Shown piece by piece: positions 8,471 to 16,370 of a stretch of DNA of 64,000 nt. Every line of letters begins with the position of its first letter. Positions within the stretch are counted from its first letter, which is position 1. The stretch comes from Halorhabdus salina (GTDB taxonomy: Archaea > Halobacteriota > Halobacteria > Halobacteriales > Haloarculaceae), in contig NZ_JACDNP010000001.1 of the NCBI RefSeq assembly GCF_013839425.1, forward strand, positions 310,001-374,000, written 5' to 3'. Below the pieces are notes generated by a model. The model was not told the origin of the DNA. It did not search any database and worked only from the letters and a program-made list of their open reading frames with translations. A program made the translations under genes and the position numbers.

Positions 8471-8819
8471 ACCGGATGAGCCGACAAACACATCGTGACG
8501 CTGCTGCCGGAAAGCCAGTTTGGACCTCCAGGGCGATCCGTCGGCGGCCATGGAACGACATGAAGAAGCAGAGATAGACAAAAAATGTAGACAGCCACTG
8601 GGATCGATCGCAGGTCCAGCAGTCGATATTTCACCATGACCCGCGTGACTACGGACGACGGCCTCACGGCATATCCCACAACCGCACGCCACGGCAGTCA
8701 ACAACGCTCGAAGGCAGGACAATTGTTTCCAGGGGACACAGACCAGATTCGAGCGGCTGCTTTCGACACCAGGCGATCTTACCGGAACTGTTTTGATAGC
8801 GAACGTGTCATAGACTGGT
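8471..8819. other. Divergent galT/galE intergenic region
   Basis: About 350 bp between the galT promoter and the galE start. No supported gene: open frames here are short, overlap galE in other frames and match nothing recognised. The galE promoter should lie in 8780-8815, where the sequence around TTTTGATAG is the only AT-rich patch near the expected TATA position. Confidence 0.4.
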
Positions 8820-9767
8820 ATGGAGCTGACAGATGCGCAGATTCTGGTAACTGGCGGTGCCGGCCTCATCGGGTCAGCGCTGGCCAAACGACTCGTGACG
8901 GACAACGACGTCGTCGTCGTCGACGACCTCTCGAACGGCCTCCGGGAAACGGTCCCGGACGACGCAACTTTCATCGAAGGCGATCTCGCCGACGAAGCGG
9001 TCGTCGCCGAAGCGATGGATGAAGAGACAGACATCGTCTTCCACCTCGCAGCCGATAAATACGTCAACGCCGAGAAGCCCCGCGAGCAATTCGAGACGAA
9101 CGGCGAAATAACGTACAACCTGCTCGAACGTATGGAAGAAGTCGGCGTCGAGCATGTCGCCTTTACCTCCTCGTCGACGGTGTACGGCGAAGCACCGCGA
9201 CCGACCCCTGAGGACTACGCGCCGCTGGAGCCGATCAGCGAATACGGTGCCGCCAAGTTGGCCGAGGAGAGTCTCCTCTCGGTGTACGCCCACAGCCACG
9301 ATTTCACGGTCTGGAACTTCCGCTTTGCCAACATCGTCGGCCCGCGGTACGGGGCCGGCGTTGTCCCAGACTTCATCTACAAGCTCTCGGAGAATCCCGA
9401 GACGCTCACTATCCGGGGCAATGGCCGCCAAGAGAAGTCCTACATGACCCTCGGCGATTGCATCGACGCGATGTGCTACGTCGTCGAGCACGCCGAGAAG
9501 CCGGTCAACACCTACAACCTGGGCACGCGAACGACCACATCAGTCAACCGCATCGCAGACATCGTGGCCGACGAGATGGGCGTCGATCCCGACTACGAAT
9601 ACACCGGCGGCGACCGCGGCTGGGAGGGCGACGTGCCCAAAATGCGGCTCTCGATCGAGAAACTCGCCGCGCTGGGCTGGGAACCGTCGACTGCCAGTGA
9701 TCAGGCCATCCGAGAAGGCGTCCGAGAAATCCTCGAAGCTGCCGAAAACGAACCGCATTTGAGCTGA
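8820..9767 (+). CDS. galE: NAD-dependent epimerase, probable UDP-glucose 4-epimerase
   Basis: A 315-residue extended short-chain dehydrogenase. The N-terminal Rossmann motif is GGAGLIGS (~12-19), the catalytic region SSSTVYGE (~116-123) and active-site YGAAK (Y and K ~27 residues later). The C-terminal half has the nucleotide-sugar-binding region (NTYNLGT, WEGDVPKMRLS). It should interconvert UDP-galactose and UDP-glucose, completing the Leloir route with galT (divergent) and galK (convergent, 51 bp downstream). Related epimerases act on other UDP-sugars, so specificity rests mainly on gene context. The ATG at 8820 gives a normal family N-terminus. Confidence 0.85.
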   Translation: MELTDAQILVTGGAGLIGSALAKRLVTDNDVVVVDDLSNGLRETVPDDATFIEGDLADEAVVAEAMDEETDIVFHLAADKYVNAEKPREQFETNGEITYNLLERMEEVGVEHVAFTSSSTVYGEAPRPTPEDYAPLEPISEYGAAKLAEESLLSVYAHSHDFTVWNFRFANIVGPRYGAGVVPDFIYKLSENPETLTIRGNGRQEKSYMTLGDCIDAMCYVVEHAEKPVNTYNLGTRTTTSVNRIADIVADEMGVDPDYEYTGGDRGWEGDVPKMRLSIEKLAALGWEPSTASDQAIREGVREILEAAENEPHLS

Positions 9768-9818
9768 GACGTGTCGACCTGAAATCGCCACATCCACGAC
9801 ATTGCCCGACCGGACAAT

Positions 9819-10901
9819 TTAATCGAGCCGTTCGACCCGAACGCCAGCCGATGGCGTGACGAGATGCGTCGCGGGTTCCAGATCGGGGAACTCCTCCCGA
9901 TACGCCGCCGTCAGCGACTCGGCGAACGACGCCGCCTCGTCCTCGTCGACGACCGCGATCGCCGCCCCGCCCCATCCAGCGCCGGTGAGGCGTGCGCCGT
10001 AGGCCCCTTCCTCGACGGCCGTCTCGACCACGTAATCGAGTTCCGCGCAACTGGCCTCGTAGTGCTCGGCGATGTCCCGGTGAGCCTCGAGAAGCAGGCC
10101 ACCGAACCGTTCGAGATTCCCGTCTGACAGTGCCGCTTTCGCTTGCTCGACGCGCTCGTTCTCCCGGACGACGAATCCCAAACGCTCACGTTCCAGTGCC
10201 GGAAGGTCTTCGAGATCCTCCTCGCTGACGACCTTCGACGATTCGGCACCCAGTTTTTCCAGTGCGCTTTCGACGGTTTCGCGACGCTGATTGTAAGCCG
10301 AGTCGACCAACTCCCGGGAGACGCCGGTGTGGAAGACGACGACCCGGATGCCTTCCGGAATGGGTACTGACTCGTATTCCAGCGTCTCGGTGTCGATCAT
10401 GAGCGCGTGATCGTCCCGGCCCAGCGCGACGGCGAACTGATCCATAATACCACAGGACATCCCAACGTACTCGTTCTCGACGCGCTGACTCAGGCGTGCC
10501 ATTCGTTCCCGAGACAGCCCAAGGTCGTAAGCGTCGTTCAGAAAAGCCATGACCGCCAGTTCGAGACTCGCCGAGGAACTCAATCCCGAGCCCAGCGGCA
10601 GCGTGGCGCTGAGTTGCCCGGTGAACCCACCGGGGTCGTACCCCTCGTCCTGGAGGATCGCATAGCAGCCTTTGATATAATCGATCCAGTCGTCGTCGGG
10701 TTCGAGGGTGTCCGTTTCGAACGTGTACCTGGTTTCGACGGCGTCCGAGGCGACTTCGACGGCCGCACTCGGCGCTGCCTCCAGTTCCGTGTGCAAATCT
10801 GTCGCGAACGGCATTACGTAGCCGCCCGTGTAATCGGTATGTTCGCCGATTAAATTCACTCGTCCGGGCGACCGAACCCGGTAGGTTGACTCGCGAGTCA
10901 T
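9819..10901 (-). CDS. galK: Galactokinase
   Basis: GHMP-family kinase phosphorylating galactose to galactose-1-phosphate with ATP. 360 residues with the galactokinase signature GRVNLIGEHTDYTGGYVMP near the N-terminus (~13-31), the GHMP ATP loop LPLGSGLSSSASLE (~100-113), the catalytic-base region CGIMDQFA (~143-150) and the C-terminal GARLTGAGWGGAAIA motif. The ATG at 10901 lies inside a perfect palindrome (10887-10900), which may be chance. It feeds galT and galE. A full galK-galT-galE set is noteworthy in haloarchaea, where galactose is commonly handled by oxidative routes. Confidence 0.95.
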   Translation of the reverse strand: MTRESTYRVRSPGRVNLIGEHTDYTGGYVMPFATDLHTELEAAPSAAVEVASDAVETRYTFETDTLEPDDDWIDYIKGCYAILQDEGYDPGGFTGQLSATLPLGSGLSSSASLELAVMAFLNDAYDLGLSRERMARLSQRVENEYVGMSCGIMDQFAVALGRDDHALMIDTETLEYESVPIPEGIRVVVFHTGVSRELVDSAYNQRRETVESALEKLGAESSKVVSEEDLEDLPALERERLGFVVRENERVEQAKAALSDGNLERFGGLLLEAHRDIAEHYEASCAELDYVVETAVEEGAYGARLTGAGWGGAAIAVVDEDEAASFAESLTAAYREEFPDLEPATHLVTPSAGVRVERLD

Positions 10902-11376
10902 TTCGCTATCACTCTCGCAGATTCGGACCAGGGAGAAAAGCCTGGCGACACCGTGAGCGTCTCGGGCAGTCAGTCGGGCAGACCAGTCAGCACTGGCCAG
11001 AACCGACTAGGGGAACTAGTATAAGATAAAATAATAGTATATTTTTCCGAGTATTATAAGAACTATACTTCTATCACCTCCGCACAAAGGCAATACCTTG
11101 TAGTAAGACGCGTACCTCTGATTTCAGCCAAAAAAAGTAAAATAAGGCAGTTTTATAGACATAATTCCCCAAGTTAGCAAAATATTCCCGAAATTAAAGT
11201 GAAAATATGGGCCAATTTGTGGATTAAATATATTCTACACCATTTGTCTACAACATGTAGTTACTGATATTTTCCCCAATATATAAAATGCCATATCAAT
11301 CTTTGGACAGTCATCGCCGTTCCCACCCCATAGTCAGCAGCACTCTTTTAGTGAAGACAGGTAGGAATATCGACGA
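10902..11376. other. 475-bp intergenic region with AT-rich island
   Basis: The interval from about 11015 to 11290 is strikingly AT-rich compared with the GC-rich surroundings, with runs such as AAGATAAAATAATAGTATAT, AAAAAAAGTAAAATAAGG and TTAAATATATTCTACACC. No open frame, tRNA-like fold or repeat family was recognised. It could be a promoter-dense region for galK and the downstream RNase gene, a scar of inserted DNA, or an unwinding element. No origin-type repeats or orc1/cdc6 gene are present, so an origin is not supported. Confidence 0.5.
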
Positions 11377-11829
11377 ATGGCACCGCCCGATCTCCTCCTG
11401 GATGCAATGTTGGGGAAACTCGCGAGGTACCTCCGGATGTGTGGGTACGACGCGGCCTACGCCCTGGACCGGGGTGTGGAGGCCGACAATCAACTCCGCA
11501 CCATCGCCCGCCGCGAGGATCGCCTGTTGCTCACGCGTGATCAGACCCTGGCAACCGAGACGGCTCAAAGCCTGCTACTGGAATCGAAGGATATCACGGA
11601 GCAACTTCGGGAACTCGCCGAGGCCGGATTCGATCTGACGTTAGCCGACTCACCGTCACACTGTGGGCGTTGTAACGGGCCGCTGGCGCGGCTCGATCCT
11701 GACGAACAGACGCCGGCTGACGTCCCGGACCCGGCCACAGAGGGTGTCTGGCGCTGTCAATCCTGCGGCCAGCACTTCTGGAAGGGCAGTCACTGGGCGG
11801 ACGTGGCAGCGACCCTCGCGGCCCTCTGA
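11377..11829 (+). CDS. Mut7-C RNase domain protein (PIN-like fold plus zinc ribbon)
   Basis: A 150-residue protein of the Mut7-C family: MAPPDLLLDAMLGKLARYLR with an acidic residue in the LLDAMLGKLARYLRM motif, then LLLTRDQTLA, as in PIN-fold nucleases. A C-terminal zinc ribbon follows (C-G-R-C near 93-96 and C-Q-S-C near 125-128). The family is predicted to cleave RNA; its archaeal substrate is unknown. It is followed 53 bp later, same strand, by a wHTH-type conserved protein. The ATG at 11377 fits the family N-terminus. Confidence 0.88.
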   Translation: MAPPDLLLDAMLGKLARYLRMCGYDAAYALDRGVEADNQLRTIARREDRLLLTRDQTLATETAQSLLLESKDITEQLRELAEAGFDLTLADSPSHCGRCNGPLARLDPDEQTPADVPDPATEGVWRCQSCGQHFWKGSHWADVAATLAAL

Positions 11830-11882
11830 AAGACCCGGCCGAATGCGGAAGGCAATAGTATCGGCTTCCCGAATCGTCGCTG

Positions 11883-12374
11883 ATGACCCTCTCCGAGGAC
11901 GCTTTGCAACGGCTGGTCACCGTGGTCGCCCTCCAGCCGACAAAAAACGCCGAACTACAGGACCGCTGGGACCTAGACAGTGGGAGCGAGGTCCACCGTG
12001 TGCTCGAAGACGAACTCGGCGACTACTACTACCGCAACGAGGATAGCCTCATCTGTGCGACGCCAGAGGCTGCCGAACTCGTCGAAGACGAAGGGCTGAT
12101 CGACGGTGGGAACGACGACCAGGTCCTGCACGTCACCGAACTGCAAGCGGCTATCGTCGAGGTGATCGCCGAACCTGACGGAGAGACACAAAGCGTCGTC
12201 AGCGTCCTCAAAGACCTCCGTGAGGACGGCCACGACCCAGCCGTTGAAGACGTTCGGAAGGCTCTCCGGAATCTGACGGACAAAGGTGTCCTCGAACGGG
12301 TGCGCACGACCGTCCCGACGTTCCGGCTCGCCGTCGAGCGGGACGAACTCGTGATCGAAGTCCTCGAAGAATAG
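11883..12374 (+). CDS. Haloarchaeal winged-helix-like conserved protein (DUF5797-like)
   Basis: A 163-residue acidic protein. The first ~75 residues (EDALQRLVTVVALQPTKNAE, then GSEVHRVLEDELGDYYYR) resemble the haloarchaeal DUF5797 family as I remember it. The second half (~80-163: ELQAAIVEVIAEPDGETQSV, then a helical KDLREDGHDPAVEDVRKALRN and a basic/hydrophobic wing-like strand) looks like a winged helix. A regulatory or nucleic-acid-binding role is inferred; no target is known. Convergent with the next gene, with 2 bp between stop codons. Confidence 0.7.
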   Translation: MTLSEDALQRLVTVVALQPTKNAELQDRWDLDSGSEVHRVLEDELGDYYYRNEDSLICATPEAAELVEDEGLIDGGNDDQVLHVTELQAAIVEVIAEPDGETQSVVSVLKDLREDGHDPAVEDVRKALRNLTDKGVLERVRTTVPTFRLAVERDELVIEVLEE

Positions 12375-12376
12375 CG

Positions 12377-13423
12377 TCACTCCAGCCCGGGCCGGTGTCG
12401 ACGTCGTTGCCGGTCGAGGACGCGCTGGATCGCCTTGCCTGGACCACCCGAAAGGGGCCAGTCCGACGCGCGCCAGACTGGCGGCTCCGGCTCGAACGCC
12501 GAACAGGCACCGCGACACTCCGCGCTGGTCTGAGAGCGGTCTTTCGCTTGGCAGGTGGGGACTGGACCAGTCTGTGTCCAGCCGAGGTCGAAGTGCCGGC
12601 AATCCGGGCGCATCGTCTCGACATAGGCCCGCCAGCCGCGCTCGTAGGCCCGTTCGGCGATCTCGACGCGCTTCTGGTGCTTCCAGTCCGAGTCGGCGTA
12701 CTCGAAGCGGGCGGCCGACGCGTCGTGATCGCCACCGTCGGGTCGCTCGAGGATCCGCGTCCCCGGACGGTCCGGATTCAGCGAGCGCGGATGCCAGGCC
12801 ACCTCAGCGTCGCCGGACGCTAGATCGACGACCAGGATGCCGGCCTCGACTGGGAAATCTTCGAGGAGTGCGGGCTCGATTCGCTCGCCGGTCGCCGCCG
12901 TCCCGACCCACACTTCGTCGGCGATTCCCATGGCCACGTCCCGCTGGAGTTGCGGGGCGAGGGCACGGGCTGCGCTGGCGTCGAGATCCGGTTTGTTCTC
13001 GATGGCGACGATCCGGTCGATCCAGTCGGGGTAGCGATATTTCTGGCGGATCTCGATACGGCCATCCCGCTTTCGCGTGTCCAGAATATCGCGGTCGGCC
13101 GCCCGATGGATCGCCTCGCGGACGTACCGCCAGGGATAACCTGGCTCCGGGAGTGCATCGCGGTAGTACGTCCACTCAGCGGGCGCGTGTGGAATTACAT
13201 CCAGCAAATCCGAATCAAGCGCATCCTCGCCAAACCGGGCACGTTGACGGAGCCCGTCTGGATCGCATTCGAACACGATCGTATCCCAGCGACGGTGCTT
13301 CGTGCCGAGTTGCCGGGCGACGAGTATCGGCCGCTGGCGATCGCTGCCGGGTGGCCACGCGCGCTCGGCCCACTGGCAGACCCGGAGTTCGAAGTCGAAC
13401 TCGGCGTGGTAGCCCGGAGGCAC
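12377..13423 (-). CDS. Haloarchaeal conserved protein of DUF5787 type
   Basis: About 348 residues. The first recognisable block is EFDFELRVCQWAERAWPP, with later YRYPDWIDRIVAIENKPDLD and a C-terminal cysteine cluster (C-R-H-F, C-Q-A-K, C-R-G-A-C-S). The IVAIENKPDLD and LQRDVAMGIADEVWVGT segments resemble a restriction-endonuclease-like fold (acidic residue plus E-x-K), so nuclease activity is possible but speculative. The open frame extends upstream into the Nudix gene. GTG 13423 (VPPGYHAEFDFELR) was chosen as the only usable start codon between that gene's stop and the conserved block; no clear ribosome site precedes it. Confidence 0.65.
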   Translation of the reverse strand: MPPGYHAEFDFELRVCQWAERAWPPGSDRQRPILVARQLGTKHRRWDTIVFECDPDGLRQRARFGEDALDSDLLDVIPHAPAEWTYYRDALPEPGYPWRYVREAIHRAADRDILDTRKRDGRIEIRQKYRYPDWIDRIVAIENKPDLDASAARALAPQLQRDVAMGIADEVWVGTAATGERIEPALLEDFPVEAGILVVDLASGDAEVAWHPRSLNPDRPGTRILERPDGGDHDASAARFEYADSDWKHQKRVEIAERAYERGWRAYVETMRPDCRHFDLGWTQTGPVPTCQAKDRSQTSAECRGACSAFEPEPPVWRASDWPLSGGPGKAIQRVLDRQRRRHRPGLE

Positions 13424-13488
13424 AGTTGTATCGATGGCACTCGCTCTCGAAGGCGTTTCGGTCCGACGATTCTCGACAGCCGACCGGC

Positions 13489-13911
13489 TCAGACGTCTTG
13501 CTCGTCGATGAAGTCGTGGGCCTCCTCGAAGATTTCCCGGGGGCCGTCCTGGGTGATGGTGTTTTTCGCCTGTTCGTAGTCGCGCCACTGGTGGTCGTGG
13601 TGCTCGGTCGAGAGCTCTGCGCTTGCCTCGAACGATTTCGCGATGAACAGGTGGACAGTCTTGTGAATCGTCTCGCCGTTCGCCTCGAAGACGTAGTCGT
13701 AGTCCTTACGGAAGCCATCGATGAGCCGGAAATCGGCGATTCCGGCTTCCTCTTTCACTTCGCGAATGGCCGTCTGCTGGAGTTCCTCCTCGCCCTCGAT
13801 CCCGCCCTTGGGGAACTCCCAGTCCCCCGGTCGGCTCTTGAGCAGCAGGTACTCACGCTGGCCACGCGTATCGCGAAAGAGGATGGCTCCCGCGCTCGTG
13901 GCCTCGATCAT
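13489..13911 (-). CDS. Nudix hydrolase, bis(5'-nucleosyl)-tetraphosphatase type
   Basis: A 140-residue protein with a complete Nudix box GGIEGEEELQQTAIREVKEE AGI (split here only for length; ~36-58), matching GX5EX7REUXEEXGU. The preceding SRPGDWEFPKGG and the overall length fit the Ap4A hydrolase subgroup, which clears dinucleoside polyphosphates. The ATG at 13911 is followed by the family's IEATSAGAILFR start. The DUF5787-type gene follows on the same strand 65 bp downstream, possibly in one transcript. Confidence 0.9.
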   Translation of the reverse strand: MIEATSAGAILFRDTRGQREYLLLKSRPGDWEFPKGGIEGEEELQQTAIREVKEEAGIADFRLIDGFRKDYDYVFEANGETIHKTVHLFIAKSFEASAELSTEHHDHQWRDYEQAKNTITQDGPREIFEEAHDFIDEQDV

Positions 13912-14071
13912 TATCGAACGATAATTCAGCGGAACTTAAGAGCATATCGGAGCGCGGAACGACTCGCCACTGGTCAATTGACCTCGCGCGATCGTCAAGG
14001 GGATAGGAGACGACACTCGCGACCGACGAAAGCATGGGTTTTTGCCGCTCGGCCGTCGACCCCCTGACGGT

Positions 14072-14398
14072 ATGCCGTTCGTGACGAAGCTGACGGTCGA
14101 AAGCGGGGATCGATACGCCCTTGAGGACGTGGTGAGCGAAATCAAAGAAACGGCCGCCCGCAAGGGCGTCGAGCTCAAGGGTCCCCATCCCCAATCCCCC
14201 GAGGACATAACCGTTCCGCAGTCGAAACGCCTCAGCGCGGACGGCGATCGGTTTGACCCCTGGCGGCACACTGTTTTCACCCGGACGATCGAGATTATCG
14301 GCTACGAAGAGTTCGCTCGCGACGTGACCGGCTGGGAATTTCCCAACCGCGTCCACGTCGGAGCGAGTGTCGAACAGCGCCGGGGCACCGGTCGCTGA
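14072..14398 (+). CDS. uS10/mL48-family ribosomal-protein-like paralogue
   Basis: A 108-residue protein (MPFVTKLTVESGDRYALEDV) with the uS10 fold pattern: strand, helix, KGVELKGPHPQSPEDITVPQ, then RTIEIIGYEEFARDV. It resembles a haloarchaeal S10-like paralogue annotated as uS10/mL48 family, not the canonical rpsJ, which belongs with the EF-1alpha genes and is absent here. Role in the ribosome or elsewhere unknown. An in-frame GTG-type start 30 bp upstream would add MPLGRRPPDG; the ATG at 14072 was preferred because conservation begins there. Confidence 0.75.
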   Translation: MPFVTKLTVESGDRYALEDVVSEIKETAARKGVELKGPHPQSPEDITVPQSKRLSADGDRFDPWRHTVFTRTIEIIGYEEFARDVTGWEFPNRVHVGASVEQRRGTGR

Positions 14399-14449
14399 CC
14401 GAGGGGCCGAACCGCGAGCGGTTTAGGCCCCCCGCCCGTTCGTGGAGAC

Positions 14450-15727
14450 ATGTCCGACACACCCGAGCACCTCAGTGAACTCCGGCGCGATTTGCATCGC
14501 CATCCCGAACCGGCCTGGCGCGAGTTCTACACGACCGCTCGCATCCTCGAGGAGATCGAGCGCATCGGCGTCGACGACGTATTCGTCGGTCGCGACGCAC
14601 TCGACCTCGATGCACGGACCGGCGTCCCGGACGACGACGAACTGGCCCACTGGCGAGCACGGGCACGCGAAGCCGGCGTCGACGACGCGACGCTCGAACA
14701 GCTCGACGGCGGGGCGACCGGCACGATCGCCGTCCTCGAACGTGGCGAGGGACCGACAGTCGCCCTCCGGGTCGACATCGATGCTCTTCCCCGAACCGAA
14801 TCGACAGACCCCGATCACGAACCCGTCGCCGAGGGGTTCCGGCCGGATCACGACGACGCGATGCACGCCTGTGGCCACGACGCCCACGCCACGATCGGCG
14901 TCGGCGTCCTCGAAGCGATCGCCGACAGCGACTTCGAGGGGACGTTGAAAGTCATCTTCCAGCCCGCCGAGGAAGTCATCGGCGGCGGGCGCGCGATCGC
15001 CGAGAGTGGCCACCTCGACGACGTTGAGTATCTACTCGCCACCCACATCGGCCTGGGACATCCGACGGGCGAGATCGTCGCCGGCGTCGAGGATATCCTC
15101 GCCGTCGCGAACTTCGACGCCGAGTTTGCCGGCGAACCAGCCCACGCTGGGGGCCATCCCGACCGGGGCCGCAACGCGGTCCAGGCGATGGCCACCGCCG
15201 TCCAGAACCTCTATGCGATCCCGCGACACGGCGATAGCGCGACGCGGATCAACGCCGGCGACGTGGGTGGCGGGTCGGCCTCGAACGTGATCCCCGAGGC
15301 GGCATACATCCGCGGGGAAGTCCGCGGTGAGACGACCGAAGGCAAAGAGTTCATGCGCGAACACGCGACGGACGTCCTCGAGTCGGCCGCGTCGATGCAC
15401 GACTGTGACGTGAGCATCGAGTGGACTGGCGAAGCACCCAGTGCAGATCCTGACGAATCGATTCGCGAGATCGTGTTTTCGGCGGCTGGCGACATCCCAG
15501 CCGTCAAAAATAGGCTCCAGTCAGACGATCTCGGTGGCAGTGAAGACGCGACCTATCTCATGCAACGCGTTCAGGAAAAGGGCGGGAAAGCGACGTTCGT
15601 CGGGATCGGGACCGACCACCCGGATGGTCACCACACCGCCACGTTCGACGTCGACGAGGCGTCGATCGGGATCGGCATCGGCGTGCTAACGCGGGCGATC
15701 CAGGAACTCACCCACCAGCGACCCTGA
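14450..15727 (+). CDS. M20-family amidohydrolase (p-aminobenzoyl-glutamate/IAA-amino-acid hydrolase-like)
   Basis: A 425-residue metal-dependent amidohydrolase. Metal ligands are visible in MHACGHDAHAT (~138-148), FQPAEE (~171-176), ATHIGLGHPTG (~196-206) and near the C-terminus DHPDGHHTATFD. A dimerisation insert (~215-320: EPAHAGGHPDRGRNAV, GGSASNVIPEAAYIRGEVRG) lies between the catalytic segments. Such enzymes hydrolyse N-acyl or amide conjugates; AbgA/AbgB-type architecture (extra ~50 residues before the metal motif) suggests aminobenzoyl-glutamate or a similar amide. The substrate is not determinable. Monocistronic, 51 bp after the uS10-like gene. Confidence 0.87.
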   Translation: MSDTPEHLSELRRDLHRHPEPAWREFYTTARILEEIERIGVDDVFVGRDALDLDARTGVPDDDELAHWRARAREAGVDDATLEQLDGGATGTIAVLERGEGPTVALRVDIDALPRTESTDPDHEPVAEGFRPDHDDAMHACGHDAHATIGVGVLEAIADSDFEGTLKVIFQPAEEVIGGGRAIAESGHLDDVEYLLATHIGLGHPTGEIVAGVEDILAVANFDAEFAGEPAHAGGHPDRGRNAVQAMATAVQNLYAIPRHGDSATRINAGDVGGGSASNVIPEAAYIRGEVRGETTEGKEFMREHATDVLESAASMHDCDVSIEWTGEAPSADPDESIREIVFSAAGDIPAVKNRLQSDDLGGSEDATYLMQRVQEKGGKATFVGIGTDHPDGHHTATFDVDEASIGIGIGVLTRAIQELTHQRP

Positions 15728-15762
15728 AACGGCTTGCCGAACGGCCGGTTCGATCGCCGGAG

Positions 15763-16233
15763 CTATCCCTTGGGCCCAGTCCACGTGCTGACGACGACCG
15801 TTCGGCCGTGGTTCCCTTGCTGGATAACTTTGACCGTTGCGCCGGAGAAATCAGGCGTCCCGGAGACGTCACTCCCGTCGATGCGAACGGTCGAGGCGGC
15901 AGTGAGGTTCTCGTCGGCAGAGAGTGATCCATCAAGCGACGCCAGTTCGTATTCACCGTTCGCGGCCGCTGGAGTCGCGTTTTCGATGACGACGACGGTA
16001 TTCTCGACCGGGAGGTCGGTCCCGCCATCGTGGTCGATCAGGACAGTATCGTTGCTGTCTCCCAGTGAGATCTCAAGATCGACTGCCTGGACGAGATCGC
16101 GATCGGCCGCGTCCATCTCCATGACGAACACGCCGACCGTCGCTGCGAGCAAGACGGTGATACTCAACAGTAAGAGGATCCCGACGACCGGTGCGATCGC
16201 GGCAGTCTGTTTCCTGAGCGGCTCCCCGTACAT
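15763..16233 (-). CDS. Type IV pilin-like protein (archaeal Pilin_N)
   Basis: A 156-residue protein with a class III prepilin-like start: short charged MYGEPLRKQ, then a 23-residue hydrophobic helix beginning TAAIAPVVGILLLLSITVLL, and an extracellular beta-rich acidic domain (ENTVVVIENATPAAANGEYE). This matches haloarchaeal pilins/DUF1628, probably cleaved before the hydrophobic helix by PibD and used in adhesion pili. No assembly ATPase is nearby. An AT-rich promoter (16325-16336) lies ~95 nt before the ATG, implying an untranslated leader. Confidence 0.82.
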   Translation of the reverse strand: MYGEPLRKQTAAIAPVVGILLLLSITVLLAATVGVFVMEMDAADRDLVQAVDLEISLGDSNDTVLIDHDGGTDLPVENTVVVIENATPAAANGEYELASLDGSLSADENLTAASTVRIDGSDVSGTPDFSGATVKVIQQGNHGRTVVVSTWTGPKG

Positions 16234-16324
16234 GGTTCCCCACGGTCGGTAGACTGCAACAACATCACGTCGCCCCCGACAGTCGGGCCCCCACCCGACA
16301 CTCAGTTACCTATTACTACGTTAG

Positions 16325-16336
16325 TTTATTATAAAA
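16325..16336 (-). promoter_or_regulatory. TATA-like promoter element of the pilin gene
   Basis: Minus strand reads TTTTATAATAAA in an otherwise GC-rich gap between the 3' end of the reductase gene and the pilin start. At ~95 nt from the ATG it would give a leader of about 65 nt, unusual here, where most promoters sit ~30 nt from the start. Confidence 0.4.
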
Positions 16337-16370
16337 CAATTGGGGCGACCGACAGCACCACTCGAGCGCC

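Noticed and set aside
7334-9118. 594-codon galT frame extending past the galT start through galE DNA
   Set aside because: Residues before VTERRWDPTLQEWV have no similarity and overlap the galT promoter and galE; the ribosome site supports the start at 8305.
10887-10900. Perfect 14-bp palindrome TGACTCGCGAGTCA at the galK start codon
   Set aside because: It lies in the first codons; TGACTCGCGAG is a normal coding start (MTRES) and no similar site was found elsewhere.
10902-11376. Replication origin in the AT-rich island
   Set aside because: No orc1/cdc6 gene nearby and no repeated ORB-like motifs were found.
12574-14067. 497-codon plus-strand open frame antisense to the DUF5787-type and Nudix genes
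   Set aside because: Arg/Ser/Pro-rich translation typical of frames opposite GC-rich genes; the minus-strand genes have clear family motifs.
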